Part shown: piece by piece, positions 1 through 9,600 of the stretch | How the letters are laid out: each line of letters opens with the position of its first letter | Numbering within the stretch: the stretch's first letter is position 1 | NCBI GenBank assembly: GCA_030849065.1 | Contig: JASAON010001430.1 | Span: 1-26,049 of the forward strand | DNA length: 26,049 nt | Source of the DNA: Jaenimonas drosophilae | Taxonomy: Eukaryota > Euglenozoa > Kinetoplastea > Trypanosomatida > Trypanosomatidae | Direction of reading: 5' to 3' | Program-made: the position numbers and the translations under genes | The notes under the pieces: generated by a model | Told to the model about the DNA's origin: nothing | Seen by the model: only the letters and a program-made list of their open reading frames with translations | Database searches by the model: none

Positions 1-24
1 TGATTGACCGCCTTTTCTGCCCAG
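1..24 (+). promoter_or_regulatory. Candidate trans-splice acceptor of the ankyrin gene
   Basis: A short pyrimidine-rich run (ccgccttttctgcccag) ends in AG at 23-24, about 150 bases before the ATG at 178. In kinetoplastids a polypyrimidine tract followed by the first AG is where the spliced leader is joined. Another AG at 175-176, one base before the ATG, is possible but has no pyrimidine tract. Assignment is by pattern only. Confidence 0.35.
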
Positions 25-177
25 ACACGATCTATCTAAGGACCATAACAACACAACGCGGAAGTGCTGAAGCACATCCATCTTGGGGAGCTCTCAAGCA
101 CCACACACGCCGCACCAAGGCGGCATCAATCATCTACACACACGATATATACAATATAAAACAATTTGTGTGCCAGT

Positions 178-2625
178 ATGGAGCGTATCTTCAGAGTACG
201 TCTGGGAGATGTAGTGGCACACCATCTCTCCACAGCTCTCGCCACCTTGACAGATGATGATGATGCGCATGGCACATCATCCAACATCACCGTGAAGCTG
301 GATTTTGATGGACGAGTTGAGGAGCTGTTGTTGTGTGCCGTGGAGGGCCCATCAACATCACCGGCTACCCTCTTGCGAAGCTCACGCAATCATCGGCTGG
401 CACCGGTGATGGCCCCGGCGGAGCACAACTGCACATTTGTGTATTCCATCCAACACAAAACTCATGATACAGAATCACTGCTTCAGTTGTTGCAGCGTCT
501 GAAGGCCACGATTGAGGTGTGCTACTACCGGCATGAGCGTTGTGCCACGTTGCAGAATGAGAGGAATGACGACGTCAAGATGCTCCATCGTGGTGGGAAC
601 GCATGTACCTCCTCATCATCTTCGTATTCATCATCACCACCACCACCATCGGTGGTTGTGGTGTCATCCACCACCATCTCCATCGCCGCACTCATGGCCG
701 CCTGCTGCACCAACTATCGCATGGTGATACGCATCCCGCACGCACCGGGCGATGCAGCAGCCACATCCCCATCATCATCATCATCATCACCACGTCGTAC
801 CGGTGAGCTTAACTTCTCGCTCTCCGTGGAGGAGGTTGTTGATATGCATGTTGGCCTGACCAAGATTCACATGCACGCACTTCAACCAGGACGACGCTAC
901 TGCGTTGGTTATCAAGACTTTGTGGAGCGGCGCACGGTGCCAAACCACTTTCTTGCATCAACCACCACCACCCTCACAACAACATCTGCATCACCGTCCA
1001 TCACCAACTCACCCAACGCCACAATCGATGATGAAAGTTTGATCGCATCGCCGGTGCGACGACGTCGGCGGCCTCGACGTGTCGGGGCCGCCGTGGAGGC
1101 AGACGTCGATGGTGTTGCCACATTTTCTGCACAACAACTGCCGCCACCACTCGTGATGCGTGGCACCCGTCAACGTCTCGCCGACCACCACTTGCAGCTC
1201 CTCATTTATGATGTCAGTGGTGATGATGATGGTGATGATGGCGCTGTTGGCGGGAATGTACCGGGGCCAACAACGTATACGGCCTTTGCGGTGCCTGCAT
1301 CGGCACCACATGGACGATTGAGCTTGCCACTCTCGTCACTTCTTCGCGCCGCCACCTGCGCGCGCGAGACGTACCGCATCTCCACCCACGACCGGCGCAG
1401 TGGATGCATCGCCGATGGTGATTTGCGTTTGGTGCGGCTGCCCACCTTCCGTGCAGAGCTGCGGCGGCAGATGCACCTTCTTGCACGTTATGGCCCTCTC
1501 CCCACTACTACACAACACGCACCCATGATGAATGATGATGATGAGCAAAATCATCACCATGCGCGCCCATCATCACGATCTCTGCGTGGACGTCGCTGGC
1601 CAACATCTCCATCATCACCAACATCATTTCGGCAGTTGCAAGAAGCCACCTTATCGGCTGACACACTCGCCGACGCCGTTGCCGCCATCGTCACCGCCTC
1701 CACATTTACATCTCCCGCCACCTCACCCAACACGATGGATGCAGATGATGATCATGCTCGAGAAGCTGCTGCGCCACAATCGCAACACCAGCGCATGGCA
1801 ACGTACAACAGCACCGTCAAACAGTTCCCGGCACCTCCTCGATTGCATGCCCAACCCACGCAGCCATCTACATCCTCCTCATCATCCTTTCAACGTGCGT
1901 CGGAGCTCATTCACGCCAATGACGCAGAGGCAGAGACCAACTTCTTGTTGGCCCTGGATCACGGTGAGGTGGCTCGCGCACGGTACATGCTGGAACAACA
2001 ACCACAGCTCATATACCGCAGCAACAACTGCCTGCACGCCGCGTGCTCCACGAGTGCGCCAAACGCAGATTTGGTTGAGGCTCTTCTCCGACGTCGTCCG
2101 GAGCTGGTCCACGGCGTTGATCAGCACACGGGAAACTCACCACTTCACTTTGCGTGCATGGCTGCCATTCCATCGCGACGTGTGGTGGAGGTGTTGCTGC
2201 ATCACCACACCCCAACACAGCTCGTGAATCATGAAGGCCTCACCGCCTTTCATGTTGCGGCGCTGAATCATGGCGATGCGCTCGGCCACACCGTCAAGGA
2301 CACACTTTTGTCTTTGGGAGGTGTTGATGTGGATGTTGCGTGCGCAGATGGATCCACCTCACTGCATCTCTGCTGCAGCCATGATAGCTACATCAATGTG
2401 GTGCGTTTCTTGGTGGCGAGAGGGGCCAACGTGCGCGCGCAAACACGTGTTGTGGCGCATGCGGATGGTGGTGCGGATCATCCGTTGATGCGCCACATGC
2501 CACATCGAGCATTGGCGATGATGCAAGATAGCGGGATGATGATGGATGCGCTGCAGCTCAGCCAAGTGTGTGGGGCAATGAAGGTGCATCAGGTGCTCCA
2601 GCAACACCTCGCTGCGTACATGTGA
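178..2625 (+). CDS. Ankyrin-repeat protein with unassigned N-terminal region
   Basis: An 815-residue protein. The C-terminal part (about residues 585-765) holds four to five ankyrin repeats, seen as successive helix-turn-helix units with the usual signatures: NCLHAACST, SPLHFACMA, TAFHVAALN and TSLHLCCSH, each followed by a VEALL/VVRFLVARGAN-type second helix. Ankyrin repeats bind other proteins, so an adaptor or scaffold role is likely, but the partner cannot be read from sequence. The first ~480 residues alternate hydrophobic beta-like segments with low-complexity runs of Ser, Asp, Thr and Pro encoded by triplet repeats; I do not recognise a family, though some segments (around HHLQLLIYDVSG) could be beta-sandwich domains. 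The frame is open from 166, but the first ATG is at 178, which I take as the start. Ends in TGA. The next gene on the same strand is 677 bases away. Confidence 0.85.
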   Translation: MERIFRVRLGDVVAHHLSTALATLTDDDDAHGTSSNITVKLDFDGRVEELLLCAVEGPSTSPATLLRSSRNHRLAPVMAPAEHNCTFVYSIQHKTHDTESLLQLLQRLKATIEVCYYRHERCATLQNERNDDVKMLHRGGNACTSSSSSYSSSPPPPSVVVVSSTTISIAALMAACCTNYRMVIRIPHAPGDAAATSPSSSSSSPRRTGELNFSLSVEEVVDMHVGLTKIHMHALQPGRRYCVGYQDFVERRTVPNHFLASTTTTLTTTSASPSITNSPNATIDDESLIASPVRRRRRPRRVGAAVEADVDGVATFSAQQLPPPLVMRGTRQRLADHHLQLLIYDVSGDDDGDDGAVGGNVPGPTTYTAFAVPASAPHGRLSLPLSSLLRAATCARETYRISTHDRRSGCIADGDLRLVRLPTFRAELRRQMHLLARYGPLPTTTQHAPMMNDDDEQNHHHARPSSRSLRGRRWPTSPSSPTSFRQLQEATLSADTLADAVAAIVTASTFTSPATSPNTMDADDDHAREAAAPQSQHQRMATYNSTVKQFPAPPRLHAQPTQPSTSSSSSFQRASELIHANDAEAETNFLLALDHGEVARARYMLEQQPQLIYRSNNCLHAACSTSAPNADLVEALLRRRPELVHGVDQHTGNSPLHFACMAAIPSRRVVEVLLHHHTPTQLVNHEGLTAFHVAALNHGDALGHTVKDTLLSLGGVDVDVACADGSTSLHLCCSHDSYINVVRFLVARGANVRAQTRVVAHADGGADHPLMRHMPHRALAMMQDSGMMMDALQLSQVCGAMKVHQVLQQHLAAYM

Positions 2626-2691
2626 AGAGCATATTATTCATGTATCAAGAACCAGAATACGCACACTACGCACATATAAATCATCATTGTT

Positions 2692-2775
2692 TGCCTCTTT
2701 CATTCTTCTTCATTTTTTATTTTCATTTTTTATTTTTATTTTCATTTTTATTTTCATTTTTATTTTTATTTTCAT
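2692..2775 (+). repeat. Imperfect T-rich tandem array
   Basis: Irregularly repeated blocks of T(4-6)-A-T(4-5)-C-A over about 84 bases, lying 70 bases after the ankyrin gene. Such long T-rich tracts can influence polyadenylation and downstream trans-splicing in kinetoplastids, but here it may simply be a microsatellite. Confidence 0.7.
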
Positions 2776-3117
2776 CCGGTGTGTTGTGGTTTACTGGATC
2801 TCTGCCACGTCTGTGAGTGTTTCTCTGGTTCTCCGCGCCTGGTTGTGTGCAACCTCAGCCCTGTCTCCGCCAGATTCACATTCATTCACGTTTTCATGTT
2901 GTTTCTTGGTCATGTGTGTGCGATGTATGCATGCGTTCATTCATTTCCATCAAGACGTAGAAGTGTTTTATTGTTTCATCTGCTGAGATCATTGTGAATT
3001 TGGATGGAGTGGGATTATGCGGATTGCCTCCCACCAACAAACACGGTGTTGTGTTGTGTTGTGTTGTGTTGTATGATGATGATGATGATGAAGCATACAC
3101 ACACGTTGCTGCACCGC

Positions 3118-3192
3118 ACTTTTCTCTCTCTCTCTCCTTCCACGCTCGATGTTGCCATAGACGCCGCGCATGTTTTTTTGGTGATTTGTGTA
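3118..3192 (+). promoter_or_regulatory. Candidate trans-splice acceptor region of the acidic protein gene
   Basis: A CT tract (about 3120-3141, tttctctctctctctccttcc) is followed by AG in catag (about 3159) and by a T run with gtgtag (about 3191). Either AG could receive the spliced leader. The 5' UTR would then contain the CA/ACAT microsatellite. Confidence 0.4.
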
Positions 3193-3302
3193 GCCAACAG
3201 CGGCACTGAAACAGAACAGCAACACAACATACACACACACACACATACATACGTACGTACATACATACATAGATACACACACAATCATAGATACCTACAC
3301 TG

Positions 3303-6300
3303 ATGGAGTTTGAGCAAACTAGCTTACTTCGTGAGGCCAACATGCCCTTCATGGCTAGGGTGTTTGGTGCAGAAAACACAAAATACAGCAACAAGAACAA
3401 CAACAACACGAAGATGAAGATGATGCAGGTCAATGCAGAAGAAGTAGGTGTGGCGGCACAGGAGCATCTCCGCCATGATCGGCTGCGTGCGTGGCAATAC
3501 TCACTCCCAGCCAATATCGAGCACAGTGCATCTCATCCGCTGGTGTGGGGCCATGAAAATCATGAAGTTGTTGCAACAAAGATTGCTGGAGGAGCATCTC
3601 ATCATGCCGCAGACATCTTTACGGATGAAGATCGACGTGAGCTGCGTGCGGAGTTGTTGGCAGCAGCACAAGAACAACCACAACATTCATCATCGCCAGG
3701 CTTGTTTCGTCAGCGCATGCGTGAGCTACAGACACGCGTGGAGGAACAAATGGAGGTACATCGTGGCATCTCTCGAGCAATGTTGGATCTTGATCGGCTG
3801 GAGCGCGAGGCGCGCCAACAACGTGCGGAGGCACACACACAAACGTTGGTGCATCTTCTTCGTCAACGGCAATCGTCGGTTCTACGACGTGTCTTTGGTG
3901 GAGATGATGATGGCCTCAACTTCACAACAACACCAACACCACAACAACCTACTACTACTACTACAACAACACAGCAACCTACTACAACAACAACTACAAC
4001 TTCAACAGCACAACCAACACAAGCACCAACAACAACGGGGGTTGTACCCACCACACAAACAAGTAGCTCAGCCAGTCCAGCTCTTCAAGACCTCCTCAAG
4101 ACCTTCTCACAGCCACGACGTAAACCAGCAACAACAACAACAACGAATGATGCACGTGTGGCAGATGTAGCACCAAGGGTGGTGAGCCGCGTTGACGTGG
4201 TTCAGCCACCACCTCCTCCTCCATCCTACATCATCACTCGGTGGGTGCGTGTGGAGCCTGCAACATCAACGCCCACACGTGAAGAAGAACATGAAGAAAC
4301 TATCATCAGCAACAACAACACAAATACAAAGATGGATGAGCTTCATGAGGTGGAGTCCAAGGCTACAAGTGTGCGGGATGATGCATCATCTGTGGCACCA
4401 TCATCGGTCGTGGAGGAAGTGGATGATGATGATGATGCGCACGAGGCTGCTTCTTCATCAAGCACCTCTTCACTCTCCACTCATGTTGCGGATGATGCGG
4501 ATGATGTTGCATCGAGCATGGAAGATGTGGCCTCCATCCCCGAAGACGATGGCGTTGCCTCCGCCATCCTCAGTGAAGTGGTGGATGATGTTGTAGATGA
4601 TCTCGATGATGATCTTCATCGTCATCATCATCAGCAACGTGTGGATGGCATGAACGTCGCTGCATTGCGCGAGGTGCTGGAGCAGTTTTATGTTGCGTGC
4701 AAACATGGCAACGCATTGACGTCGGCGTTGATCTCGGCTCCACCAACAACGCTGAAGGACGTACTCCCCCAAAACAACAAGAAGAATGATGGTGATGATG
4801 ATGGTGATACGATGGAGGAAGATGATGTTCGTGTGCGTCGTGCCACGATGCGTGAAGCGGATGCAGAACTCCTCCGTTGGCGGCAGCTCCTCGCCAGTGA
4901 TGTTGCCAACGTACGCCATCTCCGCACGTTTCTCCAACACCTCCGCCACAACATCAACATGATGGACCTACAACGCAAAGCACATCGAGCGAAGATGGTG
5001 CAGCTCAGGAAGGCGCAGAAGCTGGCCAAGGTGGTGCAACGCATGCGTCAACGGCCGCAGATGAGCGTGGATGAGGTGGTGGATGATCTCGACGAGAACT
5101 TTTTCAGTGAAAACAACAACAACAAACATCGCAATCGTGAGTGGAAGCGGAAGCAGATGCGGCACCTACTCACGGGTGATGCTGATGATGATGATGTACG
5201 TGATGATGATGATATCGTGGAAGAGATGGACTTTGATGTGCAAGATGTTGTTGGCAGTGAAGATGATGTTGTGGATGATGTTGTGGGCTACATGAGCGGC
5301 AGTGAAAATGATGATGGCAGCATTGCATCCATGGAGTGGGACGTTGATGATGATGATGATGTTGGGCGACGTTCGCCGCTCTTTGGGGTTGATGTTGAGG
5401 ATATTTTGGATGGTTTGGTGGATGCGGAGGTGACGAGTGTCATGGAGGAGGATGTGCTCGATGCATTCGAGACACATTTCGTACAACAACTGGTGTCAGT
5501 GGATGTGGATGAGATTGATGATGATGTTGTGGCGGAGCTCGAAGGGTACAGCGATGTGGATGAGATTGAGTATCCGCCCGCGTGGAGATCACGTACAACG
5601 AAGCGCGCAGCAGCACCATCAACATCATTCACGTCATTGGTCGTGGATGAGGTGGAGGACCTCATCAACGATGATGAAACATCGCCACAACAACAACAAC
5701 AACATCATCTTCCATCATCATCATCTGCATCATCGGTGGCGGAGCGGGAGGCGAGTGATGTAGATGGCTCCATCCACAGCAACAACAAGAGCAGCACGGA
5801 GCATGAGCATGATGATGATGATGATGATGATGCGTTGGAGATGATGGAGGATCTTCTTGCCGAGGACGAGGAAGAGATGAATGAGTTGCGTGCGGACATT
5901 GAACGTACACGACCGCGGCGCCAACGCGCACTGCGTCAGGTGAGGCCAACCACCTTCACGGAGATTTACACCACACAAGAAACACCTCATGATGGTTCTA
6001 AAGATGATGATGGTGATGATGCATCATCCTCACCACAACAAGAACACGTGGCTGATGCAGCTCAGCACGTTGATGATGAGGTTGAGGTAGCTCCACAAGC
6101 AGAAGTAGCGCCACATCCATCCAATGATGTTGTGGCTCTACATGATGATGACGTGCAGCACGCATCAACCAATGTTGGCACCGACTTGGCGATGGATTTT
6201 GCTGCACAAGTGAGTTGGGTGGAGCAACAACGCCGTTTGTTTTCAGATATCCTTCCGGTGACGTCAAGAGCTCAACACGATGCTTCAACCAACATCAATG

Positions 6301-6518
6301 ATGATGATCATCATGATGATGTGCAGGTGCGTGCCTTCACGCATCATTGGGGTGTGGTGGAGTCGTTGATGCAAACCAAGTTTGGCCGCCATCGCGTGTG
6401 GCCGTCCTACCAGCTCATGAGCGATGAAGATGAAGATGGTGGTGATGATGATCATGATGATGTTCTTGATGATTGGAGTAGTGAGCTCGATACGAGCACC
6501 TACTCCAGTGATGCATGA
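3303..6518 (+). CDS. Large acidic repeat-rich protein of unknown family
   Basis: A 1071-residue protein I do not recognise. In order: a short N-terminal region; a helical, charged segment with coiled-coil character (about residues 108-199, many Arg/Glu/Gln/Leu); a Thr/Gln-rich linker (about 208-258) made by CAA/ACA triplet repeats; a proline run near 302; a very acidic Asp/Glu/Ser stretch; a second, basic helical segment (about 505-590, rich in Arg, Lys, Leu, Met); then a long acidic tail with many Asp and Val residues and repeated motifs of the type DEVVDDL, VDEIDDDVV. The alternation of basic helices and acidic tails resembles scaffold, chaperone-like or nucleolar proteins, but that is only analogy. 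The ATG at 3303 is preceded closely by a CA/TA microsatellite and fits a trans-spliced start. The single uninterrupted frame through so many triplet repeats argues that it is translated. Ends in TGA. Confidence 0.8.
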   Translation: MEFEQTSLLREANMPFMARVFGAENTKYSNKNNNNTKMKMMQVNAEEVGVAAQEHLRHDRLRAWQYSLPANIEHSASHPLVWGHENHEVVATKIAGGASHHAADIFTDEDRRELRAELLAAAQEQPQHSSSPGLFRQRMRELQTRVEEQMEVHRGISRAMLDLDRLEREARQQRAEAHTQTLVHLLRQRQSSVLRRVFGGDDDGLNFTTTPTPQQPTTTTTTTQQPTTTTTTTSTAQPTQAPTTTGVVPTTQTSSSASPALQDLLKTFSQPRRKPATTTTTNDARVADVAPRVVSRVDVVQPPPPPPSYIITRWVRVEPATSTPTREEEHEETIISNNNTNTKMDELHEVESKATSVRDDASSVAPSSVVEEVDDDDDAHEAASSSSTSSLSTHVADDADDVASSMEDVASIPEDDGVASAILSEVVDDVVDDLDDDLHRHHHQQRVDGMNVAALREVLEQFYVACKHGNALTSALISAPPTTLKDVLPQNNKKNDGDDDGDTMEEDDVRVRRATMREADAELLRWRQLLASDVANVRHLRTFLQHLRHNINMMDLQRKAHRAKMVQLRKAQKLAKVVQRMRQRPQMSVDEVVDDLDENFFSENNNNKHRNREWKRKQMRHLLTGDADDDDVRDDDDIVEEMDFDVQDVVGSEDDVVDDVVGYMSGSENDDGSIASMEWDVDDDDDVGRRSPLFGVDVEDILDGLVDAEVTSVMEEDVLDAFETHFVQQLVSVDVDEIDDDVVAELEGYSDVDEIEYPPAWRSRTTKRAAAPSTSFTSLVVDEVEDLINDDETSPQQQQQHHLPSSSSASSVAEREASDVDGSIHSNNKSSTEHEHDDDDDDDALEMMEDLLAEDEEEMNELRADIERTRPRRQRALRQVRPTTFTEIYTTQETPHDGSKDDDGDDASSSPQQEHVADAAQHVDDEVEVAPQAEVAPHPSNDVVALHDDDVQHASTNVGTDLAMDFAAQVSWVEQQRRLFSDILPVTSRAQHDASTNINDDDHHDDVQVRAFTHHWGVVESLMQTKFGRHRVWPSYQLMSDEDEDGGDDDHDDVLDDWSSELDTSTYSSDA

Positions 6519-6676
6519 AGCACAACAACAACAACAACCATGATGATGCACGTACAGACCATACTTCTTGTGTGCGTGAAGAATATTATTCTTGTGTATG
6601 TGCGTATTCTTCATTCTTGTTCTTGTAACAACAACAACATGTGTTTGTGTAGGTGTGTAGTGCGTAATCACTCATC
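6519..6676 (+). promoter_or_regulatory. Short spacer with probable splice signals for strumpellin
   Basis: A 158-base spacer. It is T-rich in places (cttgtgtgcg, ttcttcattcttgttcttg) with AGs in tgtgtag repeats (about 6650-6660) shortly before the ATG at 6677. It also holds a small inverted repeat around gaagaatattattcttg. This is the shortest spacer between two certain genes and must contain both the polyadenylation site of the acidic gene and the splice acceptor of strumpellin. Confidence 0.4.
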
Positions 6677-9600
6677 ATGGCTGCGGTTGAGCTCATGCCG
6701 CTGCGGGTGCTTATCTCCACAGGCCACGCCATCATCGCCGAGCTCTACGCCATCTCGTGCGATGTGCCACACATCTTCAAGTCGGAAGATGATGCGATGC
6801 CGAATACATCATCATCATCAGCAACAACACCTCAGCTTATTCATGATTTGCGCTACTACAATGAAGCCAGTGTCATCGAGGCACGCATACGCGCATCTCC
6901 CGCGACGATGGCGGCCGATGTTGCGTTCCGACACGAGCACGGCAACATTCTCCGGCGCACATACAAAGTCTTGAGACGCATGTTTCGTTTCTGGCGAGAT
7001 ATGCATGGCCTGAGAGTAGCTGGAGGCCGTCATGATTGTGCACGTGTTGCTGATGATGATGATGATCATCATCAAGAACAACAACAGCGTGAGTTGGATG
7101 CGGCGGTGGAGGTGTACGTGAGCTCCAGCGAAGGCGTGCAGCTCTTGGCGGAGGTGTTGTATCTGTGGGGTGCCATGTTGTTGGTGGCGGATGTATTGTT
7201 GAAGGGCACCACACGTGAGCGTTTGTTCGTGAGCTACATGCGCTATGCTGGTGCGGGAGCTCGAGATTCTGTGCGGATATCTGAGTTGTGCCAACGCACC
7301 ACACGTCCATCCTTCTTTGGTGTGGAAGCGATGATGGCAGCCGCAGAAGAAGAAGTGGCAACAACAACAACAACAACAACATCATCATCATCATTGGAGG
7401 CCTACCCGGTGGCCTACTTCAAACGTCTTCCGTTGCTACTACACAAGCACATTCCTCGCCTCATGGCAAACATCATGACGGAGGATGTGCGTACATCCAT
7501 GATGGATCGCCGTGCCGCCATCATCTTCGTCCTGAGTTTCTTTGATGCATCGGTCTTGATGAGCGATGAGCTCTTCATGCAGCGTTGCGTTGACCGCTTG
7601 TTTTCATCGCAGCGCATCATCGCCATCTACGCTGGCATCACGGTGGACGTGGATAAAGCGTGGGCAACGTTTCCTGCCGCGACGCACGCGCTTCAACGCA
7701 GTCGGTGCGCATCATCTCCATCCACGTCCGTGTGGCTGTTGATGGCAGATCATGAGCGCAATGTGGTGCGTGATTGGCAGCGTATGCAGCCAGAAGTTGC
7801 AGCACTTGCGGAGCATCTCTCGCAGATTCACGATGCGGATGTTGTAGAAGATGATGATGATGTTGATGTGCATCGAAATGATGATGAAAGTGAGCTGCAC
7901 AATGCAGATGAGCTGCGTTCGTGGTTGACGCTCCTGCGAGATGCCAACGCGTGGCTGCGATTTGTGCTGCTCCACACAGCGTGGAGCAGCACAACAAAAA
8001 AGAATGATGATGATGATGTTGGGGAGGTGCTACCAACGGAGCACGTACTTCGTTTTCTGTTGGATGTGGCTCACGTCGAGGGGCTGTTGCGACGACGTCT
8101 CGCAAACATCATTCGCGCATCGCCACAACGTTGGCGGTCCACGTGTGTAGAAGTGGTTGAGCACCTCCGACGTGCAGGCAGGAGCTCGAGGGAGATACGC
8201 AACAACAACAACAACAACCATGACGATGGTGATGATGTTGCGTTGTGGTTTGATGGATTGGCAGACATGGTGATGCGCCTACCCACGCCAACATCATCAT
8301 CATTCACGTTGGCCGAGACGTTGAGCCAACTTCGCCAGCTACAAGAAGCTCTACGTACCATGCAACAACAACAACAACACGGCATGGCCCATACACTTCA
8401 GCCCACGGTGGAGTTGGTGTGTGCGTTGTTTGTACGTCTAGAGAAGATCGCCGCTGGTGATGCGATGCGTGCGATGTTAGAGCTCATCGCCAACTGTGAG
8501 TTTGGATATGGCTTTGATCTCATCTCTGCGGAACCTGTTCGTGCGCGTATACGCGATGTGCTGCATCGTGATGTATCGCTGAGCATCAAGATATACTTCC
8601 TCACGCACAAGCTGGCCTCTCTGCCTCAGCTGCCATGCCAACGATGGATGATGATGCAGCCAACACACAATCTTGTGGAGGATCATGATTGCCAACAACA
8701 ACAACAACAACAACATGATGAAGATGTGCGGGGGCGACGGGTATGGATGTGGGGCCAGGAAGATGCGTTGAAGCACTACGCCCACGCAATCTCATGTGCA
8801 GCACATGAGCTCGTGGAGATGTGCGCGAAGGGTCTCGTGGCCTGCCTGCGTCGTTTGGAAGATGTTGTGGAGGTGCCACAACAAGAACAACAACAACAAC
8901 AACGCGTTGATGATGATGTTGTGGCACAACTTCTTGGTGAGGTGGCCCACTTGTGTGATGGCCTCGTGCGACGTGATGGACGATTGCCGCTTGGGATCAA
9001 GAATATCTCGATGGAGCTGAGCTACCACGACTTCATGGCGACGCACATCTCACATCATCTTCATGCGCGGATAGAAGAGGTTATGCACGCATGTACGTGT
9101 ACCTGGCCAACACGTTGTTTGGATGATGTTGGTGGTGTTGCAACAACATTGGTGAGCCATCTTCGTGGGCTTCGCGTCGCGCTACGCAAGATACATCGCT
9201 CGGTGGAGATGATTGCGGATGCTGCACGTATTTTATCCTCGCGCATGTACTGGGATGCGTTGCGTGAGGTGATGGCGATGGCGTTGAGGCAGGATGAGGC
9301 ACCACTGGCAAAGATTGTGGAGGAGCTGCGTATGCTCATTCACACATCATCATCATCATCCAGTACTTCCATCAAGGCCTACACGATTCTGAATGAGGCG
9401 CTGCACCTGGCCGGAGATATCTTTGGTTTGGACGGGCTTCACGTACTCGATCAGTGTGTGGGGATGCGTGTGTGCCAGGTGCTGACGAAGGTGCTCCACC
9501 AAACAACAAGAAGCGTGAATATCAGCAACGTTGTGGTTGATGAAGCGCCACAACTACGTGAGATGATGATGGCGCAAACTCCTCCACAAACACGTCTCGA

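Larger units (their letters stand above)
2626..3302 (+). other. Spacer with T-rich repeat, GT and CA/ACAT microsatellites
   Basis: No gene seen. It contains an 84-base T-rich imperfect tandem array (2692-2775, units like tttttattttca), a TGTTG pentamer array (about 3047-3072), a short (ATG)n run, a CT tract (about 3120-3141), a T run with AG (about 3172-3192), and a CA/ACAT microsatellite just before the next start codon (about 3231-3290). The CT tract and the AGs after it are the probable trans-splice region for the acidic protein gene. The T-rich array is probably in the 3' UTR of the ankyrin gene. Confidence 0.6.

Noticed and set aside
3231..3290. CA/ACAT repeats as a CRISPR or other array
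   Set aside because: Simple microsatellite with no unique spacers; the genome is eukaryotic.
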